Assembly (NCBI GenBank): GCA_002841355.1
Contig: PHFB01000006.1
Coordinates: 1 to 64,000, forward strand
Source of the DNA: Actinobacteria bacterium HGW-Actinobacteria-1
GTDB taxonomy: Bacteria > Actinomycetota > Coriobacteriia > Anaerosomatales > Anaerosomataceae
DNA: 64,000 nt
Direction of reading: 5' to 3'
Shown here: positions 53,088 to 60,959 of the stretch, piece after piece
Numbering within the stretch: position 1 is the first letter of the stretch
How the letters are laid out: each line of letters begins with the position of its first letter
The notes under the pieces: model-generated
Database searches by the model: none
Told to the model about the DNA's origin: nothing
What the model saw: the letters and a program-made list of their open reading frames with translations, nothing else
Position numbers and translations under genes: made by a program

Positions 53088-53537
53088 GTGAGTGGAGGCC
53101 GCAACCGTGCGTTGATCGTGCTAGGAGCAGTGCTCGTGCTCCTGGTCGTCGGCGCATGGGTTGCGGCCTCCCTGCTCACACCCAAGGATCAGTATGAGGT
53201 TCGGGTCATCGACGGGACGCGAGTGCTGGCTTCGTACACCGTCGAAGAGCTTCAGGCTCTGGGCGAAGCGAAGATCGTCGCCCTCGGCAAGACGGAGCAG
53301 GGGCCGAGCCTCATACGGGTACTTGAGGATGCGGGCGTCAGGGAGTTCACGCGGCTTATCATCCGCGGCGCGGGCGTTCGCGACGCCGGATCGATCGTGC
53401 TCACGCATGATCAGGTGACCGACGAGGTCATCTTCGACGTCGCGAATCGCGGCACGGTGAAGATCGTCAGCCCGGACATGGCATGGGGCGACCGGGTTCG
53501 CGACGTGACCGAGATCGTCGTGGAGGGGGCCGAATGA
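53088..53537 (+). CDS. Anchored protein with a molybdopterin-oxidoreductase-like fold (tentative)
   Basis: 149 residues from GTG 53088. One membrane segment (ALIVLGAVLVLLVVGAWVAA), then an outside domain. YEVRVIDGTRVLASYTVEEL, SLIRVLEDAGVREFTRLIIRG and RVRDVTEIVVEG resemble the SUOX-like molybdopterin-binding fold, where TLEEL and a domain-closing beta strand recur. There is no cysteine, so it could not hold the metal as the oxidases do. It may bind the pterin or a related ligand, or be a structural relative. Its stop overlaps the next start. Family call is weak. Confidence 0.5.
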   Translation: MSGGRNRALIVLGAVLVLLVVGAWVAASLLTPKDQYEVRVIDGTRVLASYTVEELQALGEAKIVALGKTEQGPSLIRVLEDAGVREFTRLIIRGAGVRDAGSIVLTHDQVTDEVIFDVANRGTVKIVSPDMAWGDRVRDVTEIVVEGAE

Positions 53538-54121
53538 TGGCTCACCGTCACCGAAAGCCGCATTTCACCGTTCGAGAGATCGTCCTGCTCGCGCTTCTCG
53601 CCGCGCTCATCGTCGTCACCAAGATGGTGCTGCGGATGCCGATCAGAGTCCCGGGACATTCGGGCGTGCTGTGGATGGCGGCGCTCGTGATCGGCCGGGG
53701 TCTCGTAAAGCGGCCGTGGGCCGGCACGATGCTCGGTTTCGTCTCGGGCGTGCTCGCAGTGCTCTTCGTGGGCGGCGCCGAGGGCCCGCTGCTGTGGGTC
53801 AAGTACCTCGCTCCCGGCATGGTGCTCGACCTCATCGATGTCCTCATCCCAATCGGGCTTGAGGATCGATTCCTCGGCACGCTGGCGGGAGCGATTGCGA
53901 ACTGCGCCAAGCTTCTGAGCTCGACGATCATCGCGCTTCTGATGGGGCTCGATGCCGGATTCCTCGTGGTCGGCCTCGGCGCCTCCGCGATCTCGCACGC
54001 GTTCTTCGGGGGGCTCGGCGGATGGCTCGGCTCGTACCTGCTGCGGAGGCTGGGGCCGATCCTCAGGGGGCCATCGACCGCAGAAGTGCCGATCGACACC
54101 GAGATGCGGATGGGTGCATGA
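53534..54121 (+). CDS. ECF-transporter-like S component
   Basis: 195 residues with about six membrane segments. The N-terminus REIVLLALLAALIVVTKMVL and the loop KYLAPGMVLDLIDVLIP fit ECF substrate-capture proteins (BioY/ThiT-like shape). No adjacent T or A component, so it would share CbiQ/CbiO-type modules elsewhere or work differently here. ATG 53534 overlaps the upstream stop; ATG 53537 is also possible. The substrate is probably linked to the neighbouring molybdenum/tungsten or cofactor genes. Confidence 0.7.
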   Translation: MMAHRHRKPHFTVREIVLLALLAALIVVTKMVLRMPIRVPGHSGVLWMAALVIGRGLVKRPWAGTMLGFVSGVLAVLFVGGAEGPLLWVKYLAPGMVLDLIDVLIPIGLEDRFLGTLAGAIANCAKLLSSTIIALLMGLDAGFLVVGLGASAISHAFFGGLGGWLGSYLLRRLGPILRGPSTAEVPIDTEMRMGA

Positions 54122-55905
54122 TGCGGACGCTCCGACGCTTCATGGTAGTCAGCGTCTTGCTGGCGGCGCTGCTCCAACCGACGTCTGCGCAGGCGAAGTC
54201 GACGTATCGGGAGGGCACCGCAAGCCGGCCGTTCAGCGTGAACTCGCTTACCGGCGGGCGTATCCTCGACTCGGCGGGCGACCCTCGGATCGTGGCCAAG
54301 ACCGCGATACTGTGGGAGTTCAAGGTTGCGAGCCTCGATCCGCGGTGCATCCAGCTTCTGGGCAACGGCAACGTGCTCGTCGCGAGCAGGGACGGGAACC
54401 GGGTCCTGGAAGTTGATGTCGCGGGTCGTATCGTTTGGACCTACACATCCGCCGAGTATCAGGCGGCACTCGGACTGGATTCGACACAGCCGTTCCTGCC
54501 GTTCGCGGTGAACCGCTTCTCGGCACCCGATGGTTCTCAGCACACCCTCATCACGCTCCGCAAAGGCGAGCCGGTCTTTGAGCTTGACGAGCATAAGGAC
54601 ATCGTGTGGCGCTACGGAACGGGCGTTTCCGGATCTGGTCCGGGGCAGCTTGTTGATGCGTTCTCGGCCACACGGCTCTCGAACGGGAACACGCTCATCG
54701 CCGACAACCAGGGCTGCCGAGTCATCGAGGTGACGCCTGGCGGCGATATCGCGTGGCAGTACGGCATCGCAGGCGAGCTGGCTTCCGCACACGGCTACGC
54801 GCCCGGCTATCTCGATTGGCCTCGAACGGCGCAGCGCATCGACCCCCATCCGAGCGATGGCGCATTCACCACGCTCATCGCGGACGAGCCCGGTCAGCGC
54901 GTCGTCGAGGTCGATCAGTCGGGCGCGGTCGTGTGGCAGTACGGCCAGAACGGGGTCAGGGGTACCGCGCCCGGGCAACTCTTCGATCCGTCGCAGGCGG
55001 TCGCGCTTCCCGACGGTACGATCATGATCCTCGACAACCCGAACAGGGTCGGTCGCGTGTTGCACGTGGCCAGGGACCATAGTGTCATCAGTGTGTATCC
55101 CGACTCTGCCGACACCCCCGAGAATGGTGTGATGGGGGAGACGCGATCGGTGGCCGTCTCGGCTTCAAACGCGGCACAGTTCCCCGGTTGCATTCTCATG
55201 GCAGATGAGTCGAACGACCGCATCATTCGTGTCGGGTACGAGCCTTCGGTCAAGCTGACCTCTCTTGACCTTGACTGCGGACTACCCGGCGTTCAGAAGG
55301 ACTTCCTCGCGATCTCGTGGGAAGGCACCCTTCCGAGAGGAACCTCGCTGATGCTGTACTACGCCATCGACGATGGCGCATGGCAGACTGCTGGCTCCGC
55401 GAAGCGAATCGAACTGCCGGCCACGGCCGTTGGCAAGCGCATCAAGTATCGGGTGGTCATCACGACGACCGATAGCTCGCAGCAGGCATCTCTCGATGCG
55501 GTCAGCATCGAGTCCGCGCCTGCCGCCGACCACGAGCGCACCCCGGACAGCACCGGTGGTATGTCTTCAACGGAAGGCACGCGAACCTCAGCAACCAGCG
55601 GGAACACCGCGACCGCTCCGATACCCTCCGGAGCCAAAGGCAGCGCTGGCGGCGCTCTCATAAGCGACGCCGGGGTCGAAGGTGTTTTCGATGGTCCACT
55701 CGAGACGGCGGCGGGCCAGGTGCTTGCCGCGAGCGCCACGTCGATACCGGGGCTGCCGGGCCCGGGTGGAACGCCGGGCGACCTTGGCGGATCCGCCGCC
55801 GCTCTCGGGATGACGTATCTGGCCGGGTTCGCGTGGTATCCCGCGCGTTCCGGGCTTGCGCGACTCATGGCAGCAAAGAACACACACCCGCAGGGGAGGA
55901 CGTGA
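54118..55905 (+). CDS. Exported beta-propeller (NHL/PQQ-like) protein
   Basis: 595 residues. Signal peptide (RFMVVSVLLAALLQPTSAQA), then repeats of a propeller blade with a recurring pattern, such as LGNGNVLVASRDGNRVLEVD, LSNGNTLIADNQGCRVIEV, TLIADEPGQRVVEVDQSG and LPDGTIMILDNPNRVGRV. Blades often end WTY, WRYG or WQYG. From residue 385 a beta domain and a Thr/Ser/Gly-rich linker lead to a C-terminal hydrophobic segment near PGDLGGSAAALGMTYLAGFA. Similar propellers occur in arylsulfotransferase-like and NHL proteins. It could bind or scaffold an extracellular ligand. The start overlaps the previous stop (ATGATG). Confidence 0.75.
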   Translation: MMRTLRRFMVVSVLLAALLQPTSAQAKSTYREGTASRPFSVNSLTGGRILDSAGDPRIVAKTAILWEFKVASLDPRCIQLLGNGNVLVASRDGNRVLEVDVAGRIVWTYTSAEYQAALGLDSTQPFLPFAVNRFSAPDGSQHTLITLRKGEPVFELDEHKDIVWRYGTGVSGSGPGQLVDAFSATRLSNGNTLIADNQGCRVIEVTPGGDIAWQYGIAGELASAHGYAPGYLDWPRTAQRIDPHPSDGAFTTLIADEPGQRVVEVDQSGAVVWQYGQNGVRGTAPGQLFDPSQAVALPDGTIMILDNPNRVGRVLHVARDHSVISVYPDSADTPENGVMGETRSVAVSASNAAQFPGCILMADESNDRIIRVGYEPSVKLTSLDLDCGLPGVQKDFLAISWEGTLPRGTSLMLYYAIDDGAWQTAGSAKRIELPATAVGKRIKYRVVITTTDSSQQASLDAVSIESAPAADHERTPDSTGGMSSTEGTRTSATSGNTATAPIPSGAKGSAGGALISDAGVEGVFDGPLETAAGQVLAASATSIPGLPGPGGTPGDLGGSAAALGMTYLAGFAWYPARSGLARLMAAKNTHPQGRT

Positions 55906-55912
55906 CACGGCA

Positions 55913-56557
55913 ATGCTCGACGGTATCCGCTATCTACTGACGACCCCGCAGGCGATCATCTACGAAATCGCTACCGCGCTGCTCTACCCTGTACTGTTCA
56001 TCGAGGTGATTGCGCTCGCCTGGGCCGTTTTCGAGCTCGGCTCGTTCACGTGGGAGGCTCTCCGGCGACGAGGGAGACGCTCGCTTCGCGCCATGGACGA
56101 AGTCACAACGCGCGCTGCGCTGCTACTTGCCGATGGCAAGTCCGAGGGCGCGCTCACCGAGATGCGCCGGCTGCCCGGCCGAGGCTGGGTTCGTACGTTC
56201 TTCGCCGAGGCCGAGGGCGCCGACTGGCATGAACGAACGCGACTTCTCAAGCGCCTCACGGATCTGGAGTCTCGTGTCAGCAAGACGCTGGAGCGCACTC
56301 GCATCCTGGTGCGACTGGGGCCGATGCTTGGACTCATGGGCACGCTGATTCCCATCAGCCCCGCGCTCATCGGACTCGCGAAGGGCGACGTCCAGACGCT
56401 GTCGGATAACCTGGTCGTCGCGTTCTCTACCACGGTCATCGGTCTTCTCATCGGCGGTCTGGGGTACGTCGTCTCCACCGTGCGAGACCGCTGGTACGGA
56501 CTGGATGTGAGCGACATCGAATACGCGCTCGACCGGGTCGAGGAGCACCTGCAGTGA
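55913..56557 (+). CDS. MotA/TolQ/ExbB-type proton channel protein
   Basis: 214 residues. Membrane segments near residues 15-40, 140-165 and 170-190. The family core is in LVRLGPMLGLMGTLIPISPAL and LSDNLVVAFSTTVIGLLIGGLGYVVS, the two helices that line the proton path in ExbB/TolQ/MotA. It should pair with the DUF2149 protein, whose GTG overlaps its stop, as an ExbD-like partner. In a monoderm cell no TonB or outer membrane is expected, so the driven machine is unknown. Confidence 0.85.
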   Translation: MLDGIRYLLTTPQAIIYEIATALLYPVLFIEVIALAWAVFELGSFTWEALRRRGRRSLRAMDEVTTRAALLLADGKSEGALTEMRRLPGRGWVRTFFAEAEGADWHERTRLLKRLTDLESRVSKTLERTRILVRLGPMLGLMGTLIPISPALIGLAKGDVQTLSDNLVVAFSTTVIGLLIGGLGYVVSTVRDRWYGLDVSDIEYALDRVEEHLQ

Positions 56558-56916
56558 ACAGGCAGGCGCGCTGGAAGGGTGACCCTGGCTCGTTCATGGA
56601 ACGACACCGGACGCGCATACCGGATCGCAACGGCGATCCTATGGAAGCGGTCGGGAACCTGTTCGATGTGGCGATGCTGATCGGCATCGGCTTCCTGGTG
56701 GTTGCGCTCTCTTCGTTCGGACTCAAAGAGCTGCTCACGCAAGATGACCTCACCATAGTGAAGGCGCCAGGGACTCCACAAATGGAGATCATCACTCGCT
56801 CCGGCGAGAAGGTGGAGCGTTTCACCACCACGCCCGAGCAGGCATCGGGCCAAGGTTTGCCGATTGGAACCGTTTACCGGCTTGAGAACGGGCAGATCGT
56901 CTGGGTCCCCCAATAA
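56554..56916 (+). CDS. DUF2149 protein (ExbD-like partner)
   Basis: 120 residues from GTG 56554, overlapping the channel gene by 4 bases. It has one membrane segment (FDVAMLIGIGFLVVALSSFG) preceded by NLFDVA, and the family's ending GTVYRLENGQIVWVP. DUF2149 proteins are found next to ExbB-like genes in methanogens and other anaerobes. By topology (one helix near the N-terminus, an outside domain) it resembles ExbD/TolR. Function not established. Confidence 0.82.
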   Translation: MNRQARWKGDPGSFMERHRTRIPDRNGDPMEAVGNLFDVAMLIGIGFLVVALSSFGLKELLTQDDLTIVKAPGTPQMEIITRSGEKVERFTTTPEQASGQGLPIGTVYRLENGQIVWVPQ

Positions 56917-56926
56917 GGAGAGTTAG

Positions 56927-57679
56927 ATGACACGCATATTCGTGACGTTCGACGATACCGACACGCTCGATTGCGGACGCGGCACCGGCAAGCTCGCACG
57001 CTGGTTCGAGGGCGAGCTGCCTGATGGTTGCGTGATGTGGGGCGTCGTGCGCCAGCAACTGCTGGTCCACCCGGATGTGCCGTACACGTCGCACAACAGC
57101 TCGGCGTGCGTCGTGATCGACGCTCCAAGCGCGAACGTTGTCCCGCTACTCATCGACCGGGCAATCGCGCACCTTGAGAAGCACGCCGTTGACGGCAGCG
57201 ATCCCGGACTGTGTGTTGCCACCGATGAGGCTCCCCGGCTCCATATCCTGCAGGCGTTCGCCGAGCGTGCAACGCGGGAGGTACTCACGCAAGCGGACGC
57301 GATTGCTGCGGCAACAGCTGCCGGCGTGCATCTGTCCGCACACGGCGGGACGAGCGACGGCATCATTGGGGCTGCAGCAGGAACGGGCCTCACGATCGAT
57401 GGATGGTCGGGCAGGTTCATTGAGTATGGCGGTGAGAAGCGTTTGCGAGACTTCCCGGATATCGTTCGGGTGGGTGATCTAGTGGCCGAGGGCATGATCG
57501 TGCTTCCCGTCGACCGCAACGTGGAGTCAGCCAAGCCGGATGATCTGGTGGACTCGCTCGGCTGGCTTCGGCCCCGACTATGGGGCGGTCGGCCCGCGGT
57601 GCCGGTGCTCCGCACGGAGCCGGGACGCTGGCAGGCCATCGGCCGCTCAACCGGTAAGGCGAAGTCGGACGCGGAATGA
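56927..57679 (+). CDS. DDT-motif protein related to TiaS N-terminal domain
   Basis: 250 residues with AAGGAG before the ATG. The start FVTFDDTDTLDCGRGTGKLA matches the nucleotide-binding IDDTDS motif of archaeal TiaS (tRNA agmatidine synthetase), and HPDVPYTSHNSSACVVI recalls its NPNIPWKTRGN segment. The C-terminal zinc-ribbon and OB domains of TiaS are missing. A Gly-rich segment (AHGGTSDGIIGAAAGTGL) lies near residue 140. It is part of an oxyanion/cofactor operon, so a kinase-like or ligase-like role on a small molecule is more likely than tRNA work; that is inference. Confidence 0.6.
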   Translation: MTRIFVTFDDTDTLDCGRGTGKLARWFEGELPDGCVMWGVVRQQLLVHPDVPYTSHNSSACVVIDAPSANVVPLLIDRAIAHLEKHAVDGSDPGLCVATDEAPRLHILQAFAERATREVLTQADAIAAATAAGVHLSAHGGTSDGIIGAAAGTGLTIDGWSGRFIEYGGEKRLRDFPDIVRVGDLVAEGMIVLPVDRNVESAKPDDLVDSLGWLRPRLWGGRPAVPVLRTEPGRWQAIGRSTGKAKSDAE

Positions 57680-57719
57680 CCGTTCACAGAGCAGTCAACG
57701 TTCATGAGGAGGAAGCATC

Positions 57720-57926
57720 ATGCGGCTATCGGCAAGGAACGTCCTAAAAGGCAAGGTCGTTGAGATCGAGCAGGGTAGCGTCAATGCCGTCGTGAAGGTC
57801 GATATCGGCGGACCGGTCGTGAGCTCGATGGTGACACTCGATGCGCTGAAGGACCTCGGCCTGGCAGTTGGCTCGGAAGCGTATCTCGTGGTCAAGGCGT
57901 CGAACGTTATTCTCGGCGTCGACTAG
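57720..57926 (+). CDS. mop: Molybdenum-pterin binding (Mop/TOBE) protein
   Basis: 68 residues, one TOBE/Mop domain: LSARNVLKGKVVEIEQGSVN at the start and VVKASNVILGVD at the end. Such molbindins store or buffer molybdate or tungstate as higher oligomers. GAGGAGG precedes the ATG. It is the last gene of the eight-gene run and is followed by a strong hairpin. Confidence 0.9.
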   Translation: MRLSARNVLKGKVVEIEQGSVNAVVKVDIGGPVVSSMVTLDALKDLGLAVGSEAYLVVKASNVILGVD

Positions 57927-57944
57927 TCGCGTCGACACGCCTCG

Positions 57945-57982
57945 TGCACGAAGCCTGGTCCCGCGACCGGGCTTCGTGCACT
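57945..57982 (+). terminator. 17-bp hairpin after mop
   Basis: GTGCACGAAGCCTGGTC pairs with GACCGGGCTTCGTGCAC through 17 bp (one G-T pair) around a CCGC loop. No long T-run follows. It separates the eight-gene run from tupABC. Confidence 0.75.
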
Positions 57983-57994
57983 ACCGGGCGTGTT

Positions 57995-58023
57995 TGAGTG
58001 TGGTGTTCTATTGGGCTATGCTC
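57995..58023 (+). promoter_or_regulatory. Promoter for tupABC
   Basis: TTGAGT (57995-58000) and TATGCT (58018-58023) with a 17-bp spacer, directly after the hairpin. It predicts a leader of about 130 bases before tupA. Confidence 0.5.
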
Positions 58024-58029
58024 TGGGGT

Positions 58030-58162
58030 ATGCCGTGGGGGCCCCGCGGCACATATCTCCGAGCCCCGGAGTCCTACCGCGGTTGGTCGCCGCAATGGCG
58101 CCGGGGCCGACAGGGTTGAATGGGAAACGATTCAGCCTTCCGTACTCGAAAAGGAGACACAC
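58030..58162 (+). promoter_or_regulatory. Structured 5' leader of tupA, riboswitch candidate
   Basis: Three successive foldable elements: TGCCG/CGGCA plus inner pairs (58032-58052), CTCCG/CGGAG (58058-58072), and a longer stem bounded by CCT/AGG with GTTGG/CCGAC and CGCC/GGCG inside (58073-58117). The stretch is not coding. It precedes a tungstate transporter, so a molybdenum- or tungsten-cofactor riboswitch is plausible. I cannot match the Moco consensus by eye. Confidence 0.4.
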
Positions 58163-59047
58163 ATGAGAGACCGTTCTGTTCGTCCCGCCCTGTGGCGGAT
58201 GGGCGTCATCGCCCTGGCAGTCGTTTTGACGTTCTCCCTCGTGGGCTGCGCGAAGGACGACACCGAGGCCACGAATACCGCTCCGGCACCGGTCGAGAAG
58301 ACCAAGATCGTCCTCGCATCCACCACATCTACGCAGGACTCGGGTCTGTTCGACGTGCTGATTCCGGCATTCGAGAAGGCCAATCCCGAGTACACCGTAG
58401 AAGTCATCGCCGTCGGCAGCGGCGAGGCGATGAAGATGGGCGAGAACAAGGACGCCGACGTTCTGCTCGTCCATTCGCCCGCCGCCGAGAAGGCGTTCAT
58501 GGAGGCCGGTTTCGGCACCGAGCGCCGCGACGTCATGTACAACGACTTCGTCCTCGTCGGTCCGGCCTCAGATCCAGCGGGCGTCAAGAGCGCCGCGGAC
58601 CTCAACGCGGTCATGGCTGCGCTTGCTCAAGGCAAGGCGCCGTTCATGACCCGCGACGACAAGTCGGGCACGAACGCCAAGGAGCTCAAGCTGTGGACCG
58701 ACGCGAGCGTGAGTCCCACTGCCACCGCGAGTGCTGCCGACTGGTATCTCTCGACCGGTCAGGGCATGGGCGAGACGCTGAAGATCACGAACGAGAAGCA
58801 GGGCTACACGTTGGCAGATCGTGCAACCTTCCTCACGAGCAAGGGCGCGCTCGACCTCGTGATCCTGCGCGAGGGCGACAAGGCATTGCTTAACCAGTAC
58901 GGTGTCATCCCGGTCACGGACGCGACGCACCTTGATGGTGGCGTTGCTTTCATGGAATGGATCACAAGCGCCGAGGGCCAGAAGGTCATCGGCGAGTTCG
59001 GTATCGAGAAGTTCGGAGAGGCGCTCTTCACGCCAAACGCGCAGTAG
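58163..59047 (+). CDS. tupA: Tungstate-binding lipoprotein (TupA)
   Basis: 294 residues. Lipoprotein signal ending LVGCAKDD; then the TupA signature LASTTSTQDSGLFDVLIPAF near residue 52. Further features are VGSGEAMKMGENKDADVLLVHSP, FMTRDDKSGTNAKELKLW and GYTLADRATFL. It binds tungstate (or molybdate) and delivers it to TupB. AAAAGGAG precedes the ATG. Family specificity favours tungstate. Confidence 0.92.
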   Translation: MRDRSVRPALWRMGVIALAVVLTFSLVGCAKDDTEATNTAPAPVEKTKIVLASTTSTQDSGLFDVLIPAFEKANPEYTVEVIAVGSGEAMKMGENKDADVLLVHSPAAEKAFMEAGFGTERRDVMYNDFVLVGPASDPAGVKSAADLNAVMAALAQGKAPFMTRDDKSGTNAKELKLWTDASVSPTATASAADWYLSTGQGMGETLKITNEKQGYTLADRATFLTSKGALDLVILREGDKALLNQYGVIPVTDATHLDGGVAFMEWITSAEGQKVIGEFGIEKFGEALFTPNAQ

Positions 59048-59096
59048 ACCTTCTGCGTTGATGCGGCCGGCACCGCGAGCTCGAGGGTAGGGGTCA

Positions 59097-59801
59097 ATGG
59101 GAATCTTCATCGATGCGTTCCGAGACGGGCTGGCTATGCTTGCCTCGGGTGCCGCCGATGTTTGGACTATCGTTCTCGTTTCCATACAGGTCTCGGGCAT
59201 GGCGGTTCTGCTTGCGCTCGTACTGGGCATACCCGCGGGGTTCGTGCTTGGTACGAAGCGGTTCGTTGGTCGGAGATTCATGCTCATCATCGCGAACACC
59301 GGGATGGGACTCCCTCCGGTGGTCGTCGGCCTGGTTGTCGCGATGCTGCTTTCACGGCGGGGCCCCTTCGGCAGTCTTGAACTGCTCTACTCGCAGCCCG
59401 CGATGGTGATAGCGCAGCTTGTGATCGCGCTTCCCATCGTGGCTGCCGTATCCGCGGCGGCCGTCTCGGCCGTTCCGCGCGAACTCCGGCTGCAGGCGCG
59501 CTCGCTTGGTGCTTCGCCGCTCCAGGAAGCGTTCATGACGCTCAAAGAGGCCCGCATGGGCCTTATCGCGGCGGTTGCCGCGGGCTTCGGATCGATCATT
59601 TCCGAGGTGGGCGCCGTCACGATGGTCGGTGGCAACCTGGCGGGGAAGACCCGCGTCATGACCACGGCGATCGTGCAGTACACGCGAATGGGCGACTACG
59701 GCCCGGCACTCGCGCTCGCCGCCGTGCTCATGGGCATGGTGCTCATCGTGAACATCCTGCTGGCGCGCGTGCAATCGTCGGCCGAGAGGTACGAGGCGTG
59801 A
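59097..59801 (+). CDS. tupB: Tungstate ABC permease (TupB)
   Basis: 234 residues with five or six membrane segments and the binding-protein-dependent permease EAA-like motif (LQARSLGASPLQEAFMTLKE near residue 145). IIANTGMGLPPVVVGLVVAML is typical of TupB. Lies between tupA and tupC; it forms the channel. Confidence 0.9.
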   Translation: MGIFIDAFRDGLAMLASGAADVWTIVLVSIQVSGMAVLLALVLGIPAGFVLGTKRFVGRRFMLIIANTGMGLPPVVVGLVVAMLLSRRGPFGSLELLYSQPAMVIAQLVIALPIVAAVSAAAVSAVPRELRLQARSLGASPLQEAFMTLKEARMGLIAAVAAGFGSIISEVGAVTMVGGNLAGKTRVMTTAIVQYTRMGDYGPALALAAVLMGMVLIVNILLARVQSSAERYEA

Positions 59802-59805
59802 TGTC

Positions 59806-60891
59806 ATGACCGCAGCCGCCATCGCAATCACAGGCATCCAGAAGTCGTTCAAGGGCAAGATGGCCGTGGACGTCAGCCATCTCGAACTCAAGCCGGGGCG
59901 CACACTTGCGCTGCTCGGCCCGTCGGGTTCCGGGAAGTCAACGCTGCTCTCGATGATCGGGCTGCTCGAAAAGCCCGATGCGGGCACCGTCGAGCTCGAC
60001 GGTGCGCCCGTGACGGTGGCCGATCGGGCGGCTCGCATGACGATGGCAGCGGCGTTCCAGCGCACGTACCTCTTCAAGGGCACCGTCGGAGAGAACGTGG
60101 CGTACGGGCTCAAGTTGCGCCGCATATCGTCGGCCGAGACGGGCGGGCGTGTCGCCGCCGCCCTCGAGCGAGTCGGCCTTCCCGGCTGGCAGGAGCGCTC
60201 GGCGCTTACGCTTTCAGGTGGCGAGGCCCAGCGCGTGGCGCTTGCCAGGGCGCTCGTGCTCAAGCCGAGCATCCTGCTGCTGGACGAACCGCTCGCGTCG
60301 CTCGACCCGATCATGAAGTGGCGGCTCACCCGCGACTTCGCACAGATCCTGAACGAGGAACGGGTCACCACGCTCTACGTCACCCACGATCAGGACGAGG
60401 CGCTCGCGGTGGCGGACGATGTCGCGATCATGCGCGACGGCCGCGTCGTCGCATACGGTCCGGTCGATGAGGTTTTCGGACTGCCTGTGGACGATTGGAC
60501 CGCGGGGTTCCTCGGCATGGAGCCGGCGGTCCGTGGTCGCGTGCTGGAGTCCGAGGAAGGCGTCGCGCGCATCGATTGCGGCGGAGTCGACCTGTACGCC
60601 GTCGCGTCGCTTGCGGTCGGCTCAGAGGTGTCGCTGGGCGTGCGACCGGAAGACGTGCTGCTCTTCGAGGCCGATGCGGTCGTACCGCTCTCCTCGGCGA
60701 GGAACAAGCTTGAAGCCGTGGTGGCCGAGATCGACCCCTCGGGCGCCACGTTCCGTGTGGTGGTCGAGCGCGGCCCCGTGCGAATTGCGGCTCGCATATC
60801 GCGTGCGGCACTCGCCGACTTGCGGCTCAGCGTGGGTACGCCGGTCCAGGTGCTCTTCAAGGCGACCGCGGTGCGGGTCGCGTCGACGTAA
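59806..60891 (+). CDS. tupC: Tungstate ABC ATPase (TupC) with TOBE domain
   Basis: 361 residues. Walker A LGPSGSGKSTLLS, signature LTLSGGEAQRVALARAL, Walker B ILLLDEPLASLDP, and YVTHDQDEALAVAD. The C-terminal 120 residues form a TOBE/Mop-like oxyanion-sensing domain (LSSARNKLEAVVAEIDPSG). The C-terminal domain suggests feedback by the transported anion. It starts 4 bases after tupB. Confidence 0.9.
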   Translation: MTAAAIAITGIQKSFKGKMAVDVSHLELKPGRTLALLGPSGSGKSTLLSMIGLLEKPDAGTVELDGAPVTVADRAARMTMAAAFQRTYLFKGTVGENVAYGLKLRRISSAETGGRVAAALERVGLPGWQERSALTLSGGEAQRVALARALVLKPSILLLDEPLASLDPIMKWRLTRDFAQILNEERVTTLYVTHDQDEALAVADDVAIMRDGRVVAYGPVDEVFGLPVDDWTAGFLGMEPAVRGRVLESEEGVARIDCGGVDLYAVASLAVGSEVSLGVRPEDVLLFEADAVVPLSSARNKLEAVVAEIDPSGATFRVVVERGPVRIAARISRAALADLRLSVGTPVQVLFKATAVRVAST

Positions 60892-60959
60892 GGTACCCTG
60901 CGGGGTATGATTCAGTACTGTTCCGCACTGCGCGATCGCGCGCTCCCGGCAGGAGGCGG

